A stretch of DNA of 50,903 nucleotides, taken from the IMG/VR virus record IMGVR_UViG_3300037845_000048, positions 1-50,903 of that record; one strand, written 5' to 3'. A model generated the notes under the pieces. The model saw only the letters and a program-made list of their open reading frames with translations, was not told where the DNA came from and did no database searches. Positions 15,119 to 22,482 of the stretch are shown here, one piece after another (position 1 is the stretch's first letter; every line of letters begins with the position of its first letter). This DNA comes from a virus. The position numbers were made by a program, and so were the translations under genes.

Positions 15119-15325
15119 ATGGAATGGACCTGGCAGATCGTCTACAACCCTGCGGCGCCTATCGACTCCGTCACGGCCGCCGCCCTCGAAGTCGACGAGA
15201 TCTCCTACGACCTGGTCGACGCGCAGGGCGCCGTGGTGTGGTCCGCACCGACCGGCAGCGTGCGCAACGTGACCCGGGGCGACGCCGTCACGCCGCCGAC
15301 CACCCAGAACGCGCCGGGGTCCTGA
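15119..15325 (+). CDS. hypothetical protein
   Basis: 68 aa, ATG with AAGGGAAG upstream. Beta-rich (WTWQIVYNPAAP, EISYDLVDAQGAVVW). Function unknown. Confidence 0.55.
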   Translation: MEWTWQIVYNPAAPIDSVTAAALEVDEISYDLVDAQGAVVWSAPTGSVRNVTRGDAVTPPTTQNAPGS

Positions 15326-15326
15326 C

Positions 15327-15524
15327 GTGGCGGAGCGCAGCGAGCACCTGAGCGACCCCGAGGGCACCGCAACCCACCGCCGCACCGGCCGAGGCGGCGA
15401 CGGCGAGATCTCCCAGAGCACCAGCGACGCACGCTACGACCAGGTGCAGGACGCCACCGCGAACGGCGACCCGGACGGTGTCGGGGACACGGCGCGCGGC
15501 TGGTTCCGCCGGTCGCGCAACTAA
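15327..15524 (+). CDS. hypothetical hydrophilic protein
   Basis: 65 aa, GTG start. Highly polar and probably disordered, ending with a basic RGWFRRSRN. Last gene of the rightward cassette; a strong terminator follows. Confidence 0.5.
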   Translation: MAERSEHLSDPEGTATHRRTGRGGDGEISQSTSDARYDQVQDATANGDPDGVGDTARGWFRRSRN

Positions 15525-15538
15525 CCGGTAGAGACGAG

Positions 15539-15575
15539 GAGAGCCGCATCCCGCGCTGGGGGGGATGCGGCTCTC
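15539..15575. terminator. strong hairpin terminator
   Basis: A perfect 14-bp stem (15539-15552 with 15562-15575) around a 9-nt loop, 15 nt after the last stop of the cassette. No U-run. Confidence 0.85.
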
Positions 15576-15618
15576 TGCGTGCTGCACTCGCGGCGCACGC
15601 CAACCGGAATCACCGGTA

Positions 15619-15690
15619 GCGCCTCGACGGGACTCGAACCCGCGCCTCTCCCCTCGAACGGGGAGCGCCCTGCCATTAGGCCACGAGACT
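15619..15690 (-). tRNA. tRNA-like gene, anticodon uncertain
   Basis: On the minus strand the 72 nt fold as a tRNA. The acceptor pairs at 6 of 7 positions (AGTCTCG with CGAGGCG). The D-arm has a 4-bp stem and AATGGCA loop. The T-arm is GCGGG-TTCGAGT-CCCGT. The anticodon arm is odd: CTCCCC-GTTCGA-GGGGAG pairs as 6 bp with a 6-nt loop instead of 5 bp with 7 nt. Standard numbering gives UUC (Glu) with G33; keeping U33 gives UCG (Arg) with a stem mismatch. No CCA encoded. It may be functional, decayed or a tRNA-like site. Confidence 0.6.
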
Positions 15691-15741
15691 GGGCCGCATG
15701 CACGCTGTCGGCCGAAACGGGAAATGTCCCTCAGCGGCTGC

Positions 15742-15762
15742 CTGCCGTGACTGCCACGGTAG
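15742..15762 (-). terminator. hairpin downstream of leftward operon
   Basis: An 8-bp stem (15742-15749 with 15755-15762, one G-T pair) and 5-nt loop, 25 nt beyond the stop of the leftward gene at 15787. Likely its terminator. Confidence 0.5.
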
Positions 15763-15786
15763 CAGCGGCGGTGTCAGCGCGGGACG

Positions 15787-16326
15787 CTACCCTGCGCGCT
15801 CCTCCAGCTCCCCGAGACGCCGCTTGAGCTCCGCGATCTCCTCTTCCGTGCGCTCCCCGCGCTCCATCACCGCGTCCAGCGCCTTCTCCGTGCGGCGCTG
15901 GCGCCCGGCGAGGCGGCGGTTGATCTCCATCTGCTCCGCGAACCCCCGCGCGACCACCTCGAACGCCTTGCGCACCTCCGGGTCGGCGTCGGACAGGTCC
16001 ACGTTCGTGGCCTTCGAGTACGCCATCTCCAATTGCGCCCCGGCGCGGCGCCCATGGGTGTGTGCGAGGCGCAGCTGCCCGTTCACGTCCACGACCCGGT
16101 AGCCCTCGTTGCGCACCCCCTCGATCGCGCGCTTGTCCTTCTCCTCGTGTTCTTCGGCCGCGCGCCGCATGGCGGTGATCATCGCGGAGCGGTGGCGCAC
16201 CGGGTCGAGGCCGAGGGCGTCGGCCATCGCCTGGTAGGTCACGATCCCGCCGACGGGGGTGCCCTTGAGCAGCCGGTAGAGGACCTTCCATCGCGGTTCG
16301 TCGCCAAGCGGTTCGAACGGGCTCAC
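15787..16326 (-). CDS. winged-helix and coiled-coil protein
   Basis: 179 aa, GTG start at 16326 fixed by the GTGA overlap with the upstream gene. Residues ~10-90 (RWKVLYRLLKGTPVGGIVTY then QAMADALGL and a wing-like VNGQLRL) suggest a winged-helix DNA- or RNA-binding fold. The C-terminal ~60 residues are a charged coiled coil rich in Arg and Glu. It is translationally coupled to the RAMP-like gene, so the two probably work together; their shared leader is the pentamer array. Function unknown. Confidence 0.65.
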   Translation of the reverse strand: MSPFEPLGDEPRWKVLYRLLKGTPVGGIVTYQAMADALGLDPVRHRSAMITAMRRAAEEHEEKDKRAIEGVRNEGYRVVDVNGQLRLAHTHGRRAGAQLEMAYSKATNVDLSDADPEVRKAFEVVARGFAEQMEINRRLAGRQRRTEKALDAVMERGERTEEEIAELKRRLGELEERAG

Positions 16327-16928
16327 GACACGTCCTTGACGACGGTCAGCGTGCCCTCGAAGCGCCCGTAGCGCGGGCGCCAGTCCCCGAGGCCGATGAG
16401 GCGCCCGGCGATGTCCACGAGCTGCGTGAGGTCGTCGTAGTCGAGGACTTCTGTGTCGAGGTAGAGCATCGCGGAAGTTCGCCACGAGTTGTCGGAGTTC
16501 TTGGGATCAACCGGAAACTTCGGCCGGGTGCGGATGATGCGCTGCTGTCCGACTTTCGCGGAGGCCTGGAGCATGAAGTTGCCGTCGCGCCACAGCTCGT
16601 CGGGTTCGCGGGGGCCTTTGTAGGCGAGGGGGTTCTCGTCGGTGGTGATGATGACGCCGGAGGTGACTTTGACGCCGAGTTTGCGTTTGCGGCCTGCGTC
16701 GACGAGGCAGCGGAAGATGTTGTCGGCGGGGATGTAGGGGCCGACGGGGCCGTTGTAGAGGCCGCCGAGGAATTCGAGGCGGGCGAGTTCGAGGTAGTCG
16801 TCTTCGGATTTGCTGCGTTTGGCGCTGACTTTCTTCATGGCGCGGGCGAGTTCGTCGAGGGGGTTGGAGAGTCGGGCGTTGTGCATGAGGAGTGGTGCGG
16901 TGCCGGTGATGTCGAGTTTGAGGTCCAT
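16323..16928 (-). CDS. phage protein with RAMP/Cas7-like motifs
   Basis: 201 aa. The ATG at 16928 is chosen over an upstream in-frame start inside the repeats because AGGACGG precedes it. The protein opens with a strand and PLLMHNARLSNPLDELARAM. It then has GPYIPADNIFRCLVDAG, comparable to the 'IPGSSLKGALR' element of RAMP/Cas7 proteins, and ends with a Gly/Arg segment IGLGDWRPRYGRFEG like a RAMP glycine-rich loop. A related hypothetical protein type is widespread in phages. RNA binding is inference; it would fit a neighbouring structured RNA. Confidence 0.7.
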   Translation of the reverse strand: MDLKLDITGTAPLLMHNARLSNPLDELARAMKKVSAKRSKSEDDYLELARLEFLGGLYNGPVGPYIPADNIFRCLVDAGRKRKLGVKVTSGVIITTDENPLAYKGPREPDELWRDGNFMLQASAKVGQQRIIRTRPKFPVDPKNSDNSWRTSAMLYLDTEVLDYDDLTQLVDIAGRLIGLGDWRPRYGRFEGTLTVVKDVS

Positions 16929-17069
16929 CGGGTTCCGTCCTGTAGTGGTGACCATGCCTAGGCCTGCCGGGCCTGGACCTGCCATGCCGAGTCACGCCCG
17001 GCAGAGCCCTGCGGAGCCGAGGGCTGCCCTGCCATGCACGGTCGAGCCATGCGCAGCCCTGCGTGCGTG

Positions 17070-17088
17070 TCCGGGATTCGGACCCGGA
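17070..17088 (-). other. type A hairpin 1 of the array
   Basis: A 6-bp stem (17070-17075 with 17083-17088) and 7-nt loop. On the minus strand the loop is TCCGAAT, close to a tRNA T-loop. GACGGCATA precedes it, as in the second copy. Confidence 0.65.
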
Positions 17089-17338
17089 TATATGCCGTCC
17101 GCGCTGGTGGAACCCATGCCGTGCCCTGCCGGGCGCTGACTCGCCGCGACACGCCGCGCGTTGCCTTGACCCGCCTAGCGTGGCCAAGTCCCGCCAGGCC
17201 ATGCGTTGCCCCGACATGCCGGGACGCGCCTCGCCGGGAGGAACACGCACGTGGTCACGCGCGCACTCCACTCGAAGAGGAACCCAAGCCGGGCCTAGAC
17301 CTGCCCTGACAAGCCATGCCGCGTCCTGCCGTGCCCTG

Positions 17339-17382
17339 CGTGTGTGCCGGGGACTCGGACCCCGGGGTATGCCGTCCACACG
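17339..17382 (-). other. type A hairpin 2 of the array
   Basis: Inner stem 17347-17352 with 17360-17365 and 7-nt loop (TCCGAGT on the minus strand). An outer CGTGTG/CACACG stem (17339-17344 with 17377-17382) encloses it. Stem bases differ from copy 1 while pairing and loop are kept, which is what conserved RNA structure would show. Confidence 0.65.
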
Positions 17383-17473
17383 GTGAAACCCAAGCCCTGC
17401 AATGCCCGACCAAGCCCAGCCGTTGCCACGCCGCGCCATGGCTTGCCCGGCCGGGACTCGCCCCGCCCAGAGA

Positions 17474-17499
17474 CCCGTGCGCGGACCACGCCGCACGGG
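17474..17499 (-). other. type B hairpin of the array
   Basis: A perfect 8-bp stem (17474-17481 with 17492-17499) and 10-nt loop, located between the (C)TTGGTTCC head motif and the next pentamer run. The other type B element (17235-17280) can form a shorter GCGCG/CGTGC stem. Confidence 0.55.
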
Positions 17500-17765
17500 A
17501 ATCACCCGAAGGGGAACCAAGCCGAAGCCAAGCCGGGCCTCGCGGAGCCTAGACCGGCCTCGCCATGCCCCGGCTCGCGCTGCCCGGCGCTGCCCTGCAT
17601 CGCATAGCCGCGCCACACGCCGCCGCGTGTCATTAACCATAGCACCACGCCAGTTCGCACGTGAAACCGCGCGATAAAACACTACGAAACCCACCTGTTG
17701 CCACCCGCGCAACACGCTGACCAGCCGCTACCGCCTGCCTAATCAGCGATGTACCCTCACCATCA

Positions 17766-17784
17766 GGCGCACTGACAATGCGCC
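17766..17784 (+). promoter_or_regulatory. inverted repeat in the late-gene leader
   Basis: GGCGCA and TGCGCC flank CTGACAA (6-bp stem, 7-nt loop), 32 nt before the first structural gene. TACCCT at 17752-17757 just upstream could be a -10 box, but I see no convincing -35. The remaining 17640-17750 stretch holds no gene I can support. Confidence 0.35.
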
Positions 17785-17815
17785 ATACTCAGCATCGAGG
17801 GGAGGCGGCGGTCCG

Positions 17816-18082
17816 ATGTCGGTCGGCACCATCACCCCCCCGCGCAACGCCGCCAGACCCCGGGACAGGTGGCGAAGCGCACGCACGGCACTCGACGCGG
17901 CGAGGCGTAGAGGTGCCACGGTGGTCGGCGCGGTGCGGCACCACAACTGGAGCCCCGCGCTGACCATCAGCGGACTCTCCTGCATCGACGCCGCGTTCTA
18001 CCAGCACGGGTGGTTCGCCGGACTCCTCGCCACCGGCATCAGCGCCCTGGTCTACGACTGGTCCCGCGAGCGCGGCGCATGA
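17816..18082 (+). CDS. small membrane protein
   Basis: 88 aa, ATG with GGGGAGG 9-15 nt upstream. A basic N-terminus is followed by two short hydrophobic helices (ALTISGLSCIDAAFY and GLLATGISALVY). It sits immediately before the portal gene with a 4-nt overlap; such small proteins occur at this position in other siphoviruses with unknown role. Confidence 0.6.
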   Translation: MSVGTITPPRNAARPRDRWRSARTALDAARRRGATVVGAVRHHNWSPALTISGLSCIDAAFYQHGWFAGLLATGISALVYDWSRERGA

Positions 18083-19575
18083 GCCTGATCGGCAAAGCCC
18101 TCGCCGTGCGCAACAAGGCCCCCATCCCCCTGGACAACGGTCGCGCCTACCGCCGCGGCGTCGCGTTCAACCTCGGCAACGGGCGCGCCGACGCCGAGAC
18201 CGCGATGCGCCAGTACGGCCTGTCCGGCACCATCTACGGGATCATCTCGCTGCTCGCCGAGACCGCCGCCACCCCGAAATGGCACCTGTACAAGAAGCAG
18301 CCCGTCGACGGGCGACGCAGGTACACCACCGCGGACAAGGGCACCGACCAGCGCATCGAAGTCGTGCAGCACGCGGCGATCCAGCTTTGGAACTCACCCA
18401 ATGCGTGGCACTCAAGGTTCGAATATGCGGAGGGTTGCCAGCAGCACGAGGAGCTGACCGGCGAGACCTTCTGGGTCCTGGACACGGACGCCGGATTCCC
18501 CACCAGCATGTGGTACGTACGCCCCGACCGCATGGAACCGGTCCCCGACCCCGACAACTTCCTCGTCGGCTGGATCTACCGAGGCCCCAACGGCGAGGAC
18601 GTCCCCCTGCGGGCCGACGAGGTCATCCTCGAGAAGCGCCCCAACCCCCTAGATCCGTACCGGGGTGCCGGGCCGGTCGCGTCGATCATGCCGAACATCC
18701 AGCAGCAGCGGTACGCCACCGAGTACCAGCGCAACCTCTTCTTGAACGGCGCGGACCCCGGCGGCGTGATCACCGTCCCCAACCGGCTCACCGAGCCACA
18801 GTTCGACGAGCTCGTGGACCGGTGGCGTGAGGCCCACCGCGGCGTCGCCCGCGCCGGACAGGTCGGCGTCCTGGAGGACGGCGCCACCTGGGCGCCCAAC
18901 GCCCACACCAACAAGGACATGGAGTACGGGCAGCTGCGCCTAGCCAACCGGGACGAGCTGCGCGAGGCGTGGCGCATCCACAAGGCCATGATGGGCACCA
19001 GCGACGACGTGAACCGCGCGAACTCGCAAACCGCGCAGGAAGTGTTCGTCGCGTGGCAGGTGCTGCCCCGCCTGAACCGGCGCCGCGACACCCTGAACAA
19101 CAAGCTGCTGCCGCTGTTCGGCAACGCCGACAAGACCGTCGAGTTCGACTACGAGGACCCCAGCCCCGAGAACGCCGAAACCGCGGCCCTCGAGCTGAAA
19201 GAAAAAGCGCAGGCCGCCCAGGCACTGGTCAACGCCGGATACGACCCCCACGACGTCCTCGAGACCGTCGGCCTGCCGGACATGGACGTCGTCGAGACCG
19301 CCACGCAGGCCCCGGCGCTACCCCCCGCGTGGGTACCGGCCGCGCCCCCCGCGCCCGAAACCGCACCCGCCGGCGCACCGGCCGTCCCGGCCGCGCGCGA
19401 ATCGATCAGCGTGTGGGCCAGCGCCCCCCCGATCCCGCAACTGCCCGCGGCCACGCAGGAACCCGAAGCCGAACCCGCACTGGACATCGCGCCGCTCGCC
19501 GCGTTCCTGCGCCACTCACTGAACGGCCGGATGAACGGCCACGCGATCAACGGAGACTCGGAGGCCCGTCGATGA
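18079..19575 (+). CDS. portal protein (HK97 type)
   Basis: 498 aa dodecameric DNA-entry ring. Family features: an early helix (SGTIYGIISLLAETAATPKW), a central core with 'PDRMEPVPDPDN' and the conserved run around NPLDPYRGAGPV, the LFLNGADPGGV segment, and MGTSDDVNRANSQTAQEVF in the stem. The C-terminal ~90 residues are a Pro/Ala-rich tail. Position between terminase and protease agrees. Confidence 0.9.
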   Translation: MSLIGKALAVRNKAPIPLDNGRAYRRGVAFNLGNGRADAETAMRQYGLSGTIYGIISLLAETAATPKWHLYKKQPVDGRRRYTTADKGTDQRIEVVQHAAIQLWNSPNAWHSRFEYAEGCQQHEELTGETFWVLDTDAGFPTSMWYVRPDRMEPVPDPDNFLVGWIYRGPNGEDVPLRADEVILEKRPNPLDPYRGAGPVASIMPNIQQQRYATEYQRNLFLNGADPGGVITVPNRLTEPQFDELVDRWREAHRGVARAGQVGVLEDGATWAPNAHTNKDMEYGQLRLANRDELREAWRIHKAMMGTSDDVNRANSQTAQEVFVAWQVLPRLNRRRDTLNNKLLPLFGNADKTVEFDYEDPSPENAETAALELKEKAQAAQALVNAGYDPHDVLETVGLPDMDVVETATQAPALPPAWVPAAPPAPETAPAGAPAVPAARESISVWASAPPIPQLPAATQEPEAEPALDIAPLAAFLRHSLNGRMNGHAINGDSEARR

Positions 19576-21020
19576 ACCCGAACGAGCTGCGCGTGCGCCT
19601 GCGCAACCTGGTGGCCGCGCCCCCGCGCCCGTGGTACCGCGTCGCCAACCAGAGCGCCGGCCCGACGCAGATCTACCTGTACAACGACATCGGCATGGGC
19701 GGGGTGTACGCCGACGAGCTCGTCGACGAACTCCGGAAGATCAACGGCCCGGTCGAATTGCACCTCTCCTCCGGCGGGGGCGAGATCTTCGAGGGCATTC
19801 CGATTTACAACAACCTGTGTTCACGCGACGTCACGGTCTACATCGACGGCCTCGCCGGCTCCGCCGCGTCGTTCATCGCGATGGCCGCGTCCCCCGGCAA
19901 GCTGTACATGGCGAAAACCGCGTCCATGATGATCCACGAAGGCCAGGTCATGGCGGCCGGCAACGCCTCCGAGCTCATGGCGCTCGTGGACGTCCTGGAA
20001 CGCGAGTCCAAGAAGATCGCCGGGATCTACGCCGACCGCTCCGGGCTGGCCGGCCACGACGCGGACTACTTCCGCGCCAAGATGAAGATCGAGACCTGGT
20101 ACGACGCCGAAGAGGCCCTGGCCGAGGGCCTGGTGGACGCCATCTTCGACCCGCGCACCGGACAGGACGTCGCCCTGTCCCGGCCCGCAGCCCGCGCCGC
20201 CGTGCAGACGGGCACGCTGGTCAACACCGCCACCGCAGCGGCAGGCGCCAAGCAGCTCGGCGACGGGTGGGTGCAGGACCCCGACGGCAAGACCCGGTTC
20301 GACCCCGACGGCGACGGCGACGACGACTCCACGCCCGAGGGCGACACCGACCACGACTACTTCGACCCCGACGGCAAGCAGATCAAGCCGATCCCCCCGC
20401 GCCCCACCCCCGCAGGCAACCACGCCGCCGCCGCCGTGGTGCTCAACGCCGTCCCGCCGGACCACGGGCCCATGAGCGGCACCCACACCCACCCGCACCC
20501 CGCCTACGCCGGACCCGAGGGGGGCGCCGACGCCATGCACTCCCACGAGCACACCCACAACGGCGACAACCTGCACCACCACACCCACGACGCCCCCGGC
20601 GCCGCGACCGAAGCCGCCGCAAGCGCGGGCACGGCGGTGCTCAACGCCGACGGCGTCGACACCACCCCCTGGGACGCCGACAAGGCCTGGCACAACGGCA
20701 CCACCTCGGAAGACCCGGCCGCGTTCTACGAGGCGATCTGCGCCGGCAAGAAGAACGGCGACCCCTCCACCCGCGCCGGCTGGGCGCTCCCGTACAAGTA
20801 CACCCCGTCCTCACCGCCGAACGCGGGCGGCGTGCGGGCCGCCCTGGCCGTGCTCGGCGGCGCACGCGGCGGCGTCCAAGGCCTGATCAACAGGACCGAG
20901 GCCCAGGACACGCTCCAGGCGGCGATGAAGAAGGTCAACCCGGACTGGAAACCCGGCGACCAGATCGAAACCGGACTGCTCTCCGCAGTGATGCTCGAAC
21001 TCGTGAAAGGCGGCAGGTAA
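19572..21020 (+). CDS. capsid maturation protease (ClpP-like) with extended C-terminal region
   Basis: 482 aa, ATG in a 4-nt overlap. Residues ~30-195 are ClpP-like: catalytic Ser97 in GLAGSAAS and His122 in MIHEGQ; the acidic residue is probably Asp163-178. Then comes an Asp-rich segment (DPDGDGDDD, later DHDYFDPDG) that looks like a calcium-binding loop, and a His-rich stretch. A separate ~110-residue C-terminal domain follows (AFYEAICAGKKNGDPSTRAG). The long extra part probably contributes scaffolding during prohead assembly. Confidence 0.88.
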   Translation: MNPNELRVRLRNLVAAPPRPWYRVANQSAGPTQIYLYNDIGMGGVYADELVDELRKINGPVELHLSSGGGEIFEGIPIYNNLCSRDVTVYIDGLAGSAASFIAMAASPGKLYMAKTASMMIHEGQVMAAGNASELMALVDVLERESKKIAGIYADRSGLAGHDADYFRAKMKIETWYDAEEALAEGLVDAIFDPRTGQDVALSRPAARAAVQTGTLVNTATAAAGAKQLGDGWVQDPDGKTRFDPDGDGDDDSTPEGDTDHDYFDPDGKQIKPIPPRPTPAGNHAAAAVVLNAVPPDHGPMSGTHTHPHPAYAGPEGGADAMHSHEHTHNGDNLHHHTHDAPGAATEAAASAGTAVLNADGVDTTPWDADKAWHNGTTSEDPAAFYEAICAGKKNGDPSTRAGWALPYKYTPSSPPNAGGVRAALAVLGGARGGVQGLINRTEAQDTLQAAMKKVNPDWKPGDQIETGLLSAVMLELVKGGR

Positions 21021-22454
21021 ATGGCCCCGACGATGAAAGTCCCGACCGACTCCGCCGGGATCATGGAACTGCTCAACGACGAGACCGCCCTCAAGGCCCG
21101 GTTCAGCCGGGAGGCCGTGGCCAACGGCGACACCAAGGAATTCCTGGACGCCTACGCCAAGATGTACCTGAAGAGCAACTCCGACACCGTCGACGACGTG
21201 CGCGAACAGGTCCAGTCCGTCATCTTCGACCTGGTGCGCGACAACGGCGCCAAACGCGGCCCCAAGCTCGGCGTGTCCATGGACAGCGGGCGCCCCCAGC
21301 TGAGCGTCGACGGCACCGCCCGCGTCTCGCGCGGCCGCGGCGCCGTCTACAACAAGACATCCGCCGGGGCGCAGCTGGAGCGGGCGTACAAGCCCGCGGA
21401 CCGGTTCAACTCCATGGGCGAGTACTGCAAGGCGATCTTCGAGCTGCGCTCCCCGTCCACCCGCGCGGACCGCGACGACATCATCCGCAAGCTCGACAAC
21501 GTGCGCACCTTCCAGAACTCCTTCGGCTCGGAGGAGCCGGGCGCCGGCGGGTTCCTCATCCCGGAGATCATGCGCTCCGAGCTGCTCCAGCTCGCGCTGG
21601 AGGAGTCGATCGTGCGCAACCGCGCGACCGTCATCCCCATGTCCACGCTGCGCGTCCCCATCCCCACCGTGGACGACACCAGCCACGTGAGCAGCGTGTT
21701 CGGCGGGATCGTGTTCTACTGGACCGAAGAGGCAGCCGCCCTCACCGAGTCCACCGCAACCTTCGGACGTGTCACCCTTGATGCCAAGAAGCTGACAGGA
21801 TTCTTCAAGGTCCCCGCCGAACTCCTCGACGACGCACCCGCGTTCGGCGCCTGGTTCGACGAGCGCGTCCCCGCCGGCCTCGCCTGGTTCGAAGACATCG
21901 CGTTCATGACCGAAACCGGCGCCGGAACCCCCGAAGGGTTCATCAACTCCCCCGCGTCCGTGTCCGTCACCAAGGAGACCGGGCAGTCCAGCGGCACCAT
22001 CGTCTGGGAAAACATCGTCAAGATGTACTCCCGCATGCTCCCCACCAGCCTGAAGAACGCCGTGTGGATCGCCGCCATCGACACCTTCCCCCAACTCGCC
22101 ACCATGGCCCTGTCGGTGGGCACCGGTGGCGGACCGGTGTGGATCGGCGGCTGGTCCCAGCCCGGCTCCGACCTGCCCCCCATGACGATCCTCGGCCGCC
22201 CGGTGATCTTCACCGAGAAGGTCCCGGCACTGGGCACCACCGGAGACATCAACTTCGTCGACCTCAGCTACTACCTCATCGGCGACCGCCAGCAAGTCCG
22301 AGTGGACTCCAGTGAGCATTTTTTGTTCGCCAATAACCAGGTCGCTTACCGTTTAATTTCCAGGGTTGATGGTAGGCCATGGATTCAGTCAGCCTTGACC
22401 CCCCACAACAATGGACCGAGTTTAAGCCCTTTTGTCCAGATTCAGACCCGCTAA
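21021..22454 (+). CDS. major capsid protein (HK97 fold)
   Basis: 477 aa, starts directly after the protease stop. The N-terminal ~130 residues are helical and charged, as for a delta domain removed by the protease. The HK97 core runs from about residue 170 with the N-arm and E-loop region (VPIPTVDDTSHVSSVF, YWTEEAAALTES), then VTLDAKKLTGFFKVPAELL. The last ~145 bp (from ~22310) use AT-ending codons unlike the rest of the gene, directly before an endonuclease gene; this looks like a co-converted homing flank. Confidence 0.92.
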   Translation: MAPTMKVPTDSAGIMELLNDETALKARFSREAVANGDTKEFLDAYAKMYLKSNSDTVDDVREQVQSVIFDLVRDNGAKRGPKLGVSMDSGRPQLSVDGTARVSRGRGAVYNKTSAGAQLERAYKPADRFNSMGEYCKAIFELRSPSTRADRDDIIRKLDNVRTFQNSFGSEEPGAGGFLIPEIMRSELLQLALEESIVRNRATVIPMSTLRVPIPTVDDTSHVSSVFGGIVFYWTEEAAALTESTATFGRVTLDAKKLTGFFKVPAELLDDAPAFGAWFDERVPAGLAWFEDIAFMTETGAGTPEGFINSPASVSVTKETGQSSGTIVWENIVKMYSRMLPTSLKNAVWIAAIDTFPQLATMALSVGTGGGPVWIGGWSQPGSDLPPMTILGRPVIFTEKVPALGTTGDINFVDLSYYLIGDRQQVRVDSSEHFLFANNQVAYRLISRVDGRPWIQSALTPHNNGPSLSPFVQIQTR

Positions 22455-22482
22455 AGCGCTCTGACGCTGTACAATTGGGGGT

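Larger units (their letters stand above)
16950..17630. repeat. degenerate GGCNN pentamer array with four hairpin elements (non-coding)
   Basis: About 680 bp without a credible gene. Read on the minus strand it consists of imperfect pentamers such as GGCAT, GGCAG and GGCAA. They are broken by four elements that each begin near (T/A)TGGGTT(C/T)C, anchored around 17517, 17388, 17283 and 17113. The elements alternate in type: B (17474-17515), A (17339-17388), B (17235-17280), A (17065-17113). Type A holds a T-arm-like hairpin with a TCCGARU loop. Long Arg/Trp/Gly-rich open frames here are artefacts of the repeats. It lies directly upstream of the RAMP-like gene. Confidence 0.75.

Noticed and set aside
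16950-17630. CRISPR array
   Set aside because: Repeats are degenerate pentamers and irregularly spaced hairpins, with no identical direct repeats or unique spacers and no Cas1/Cas2 or effector genes.
16507-17715. 402-aa minus-strand open frame over the array
   Set aside because: Arg/Trp/Gly-rich translation of pentamer repeats running out of phase into the RAMP-like gene; no start signal or domain.
19631-21781. 716-aa plus-strand open frame
   Set aside because: Arg-rich shadow across the protease and capsid genes in the wrong frame.
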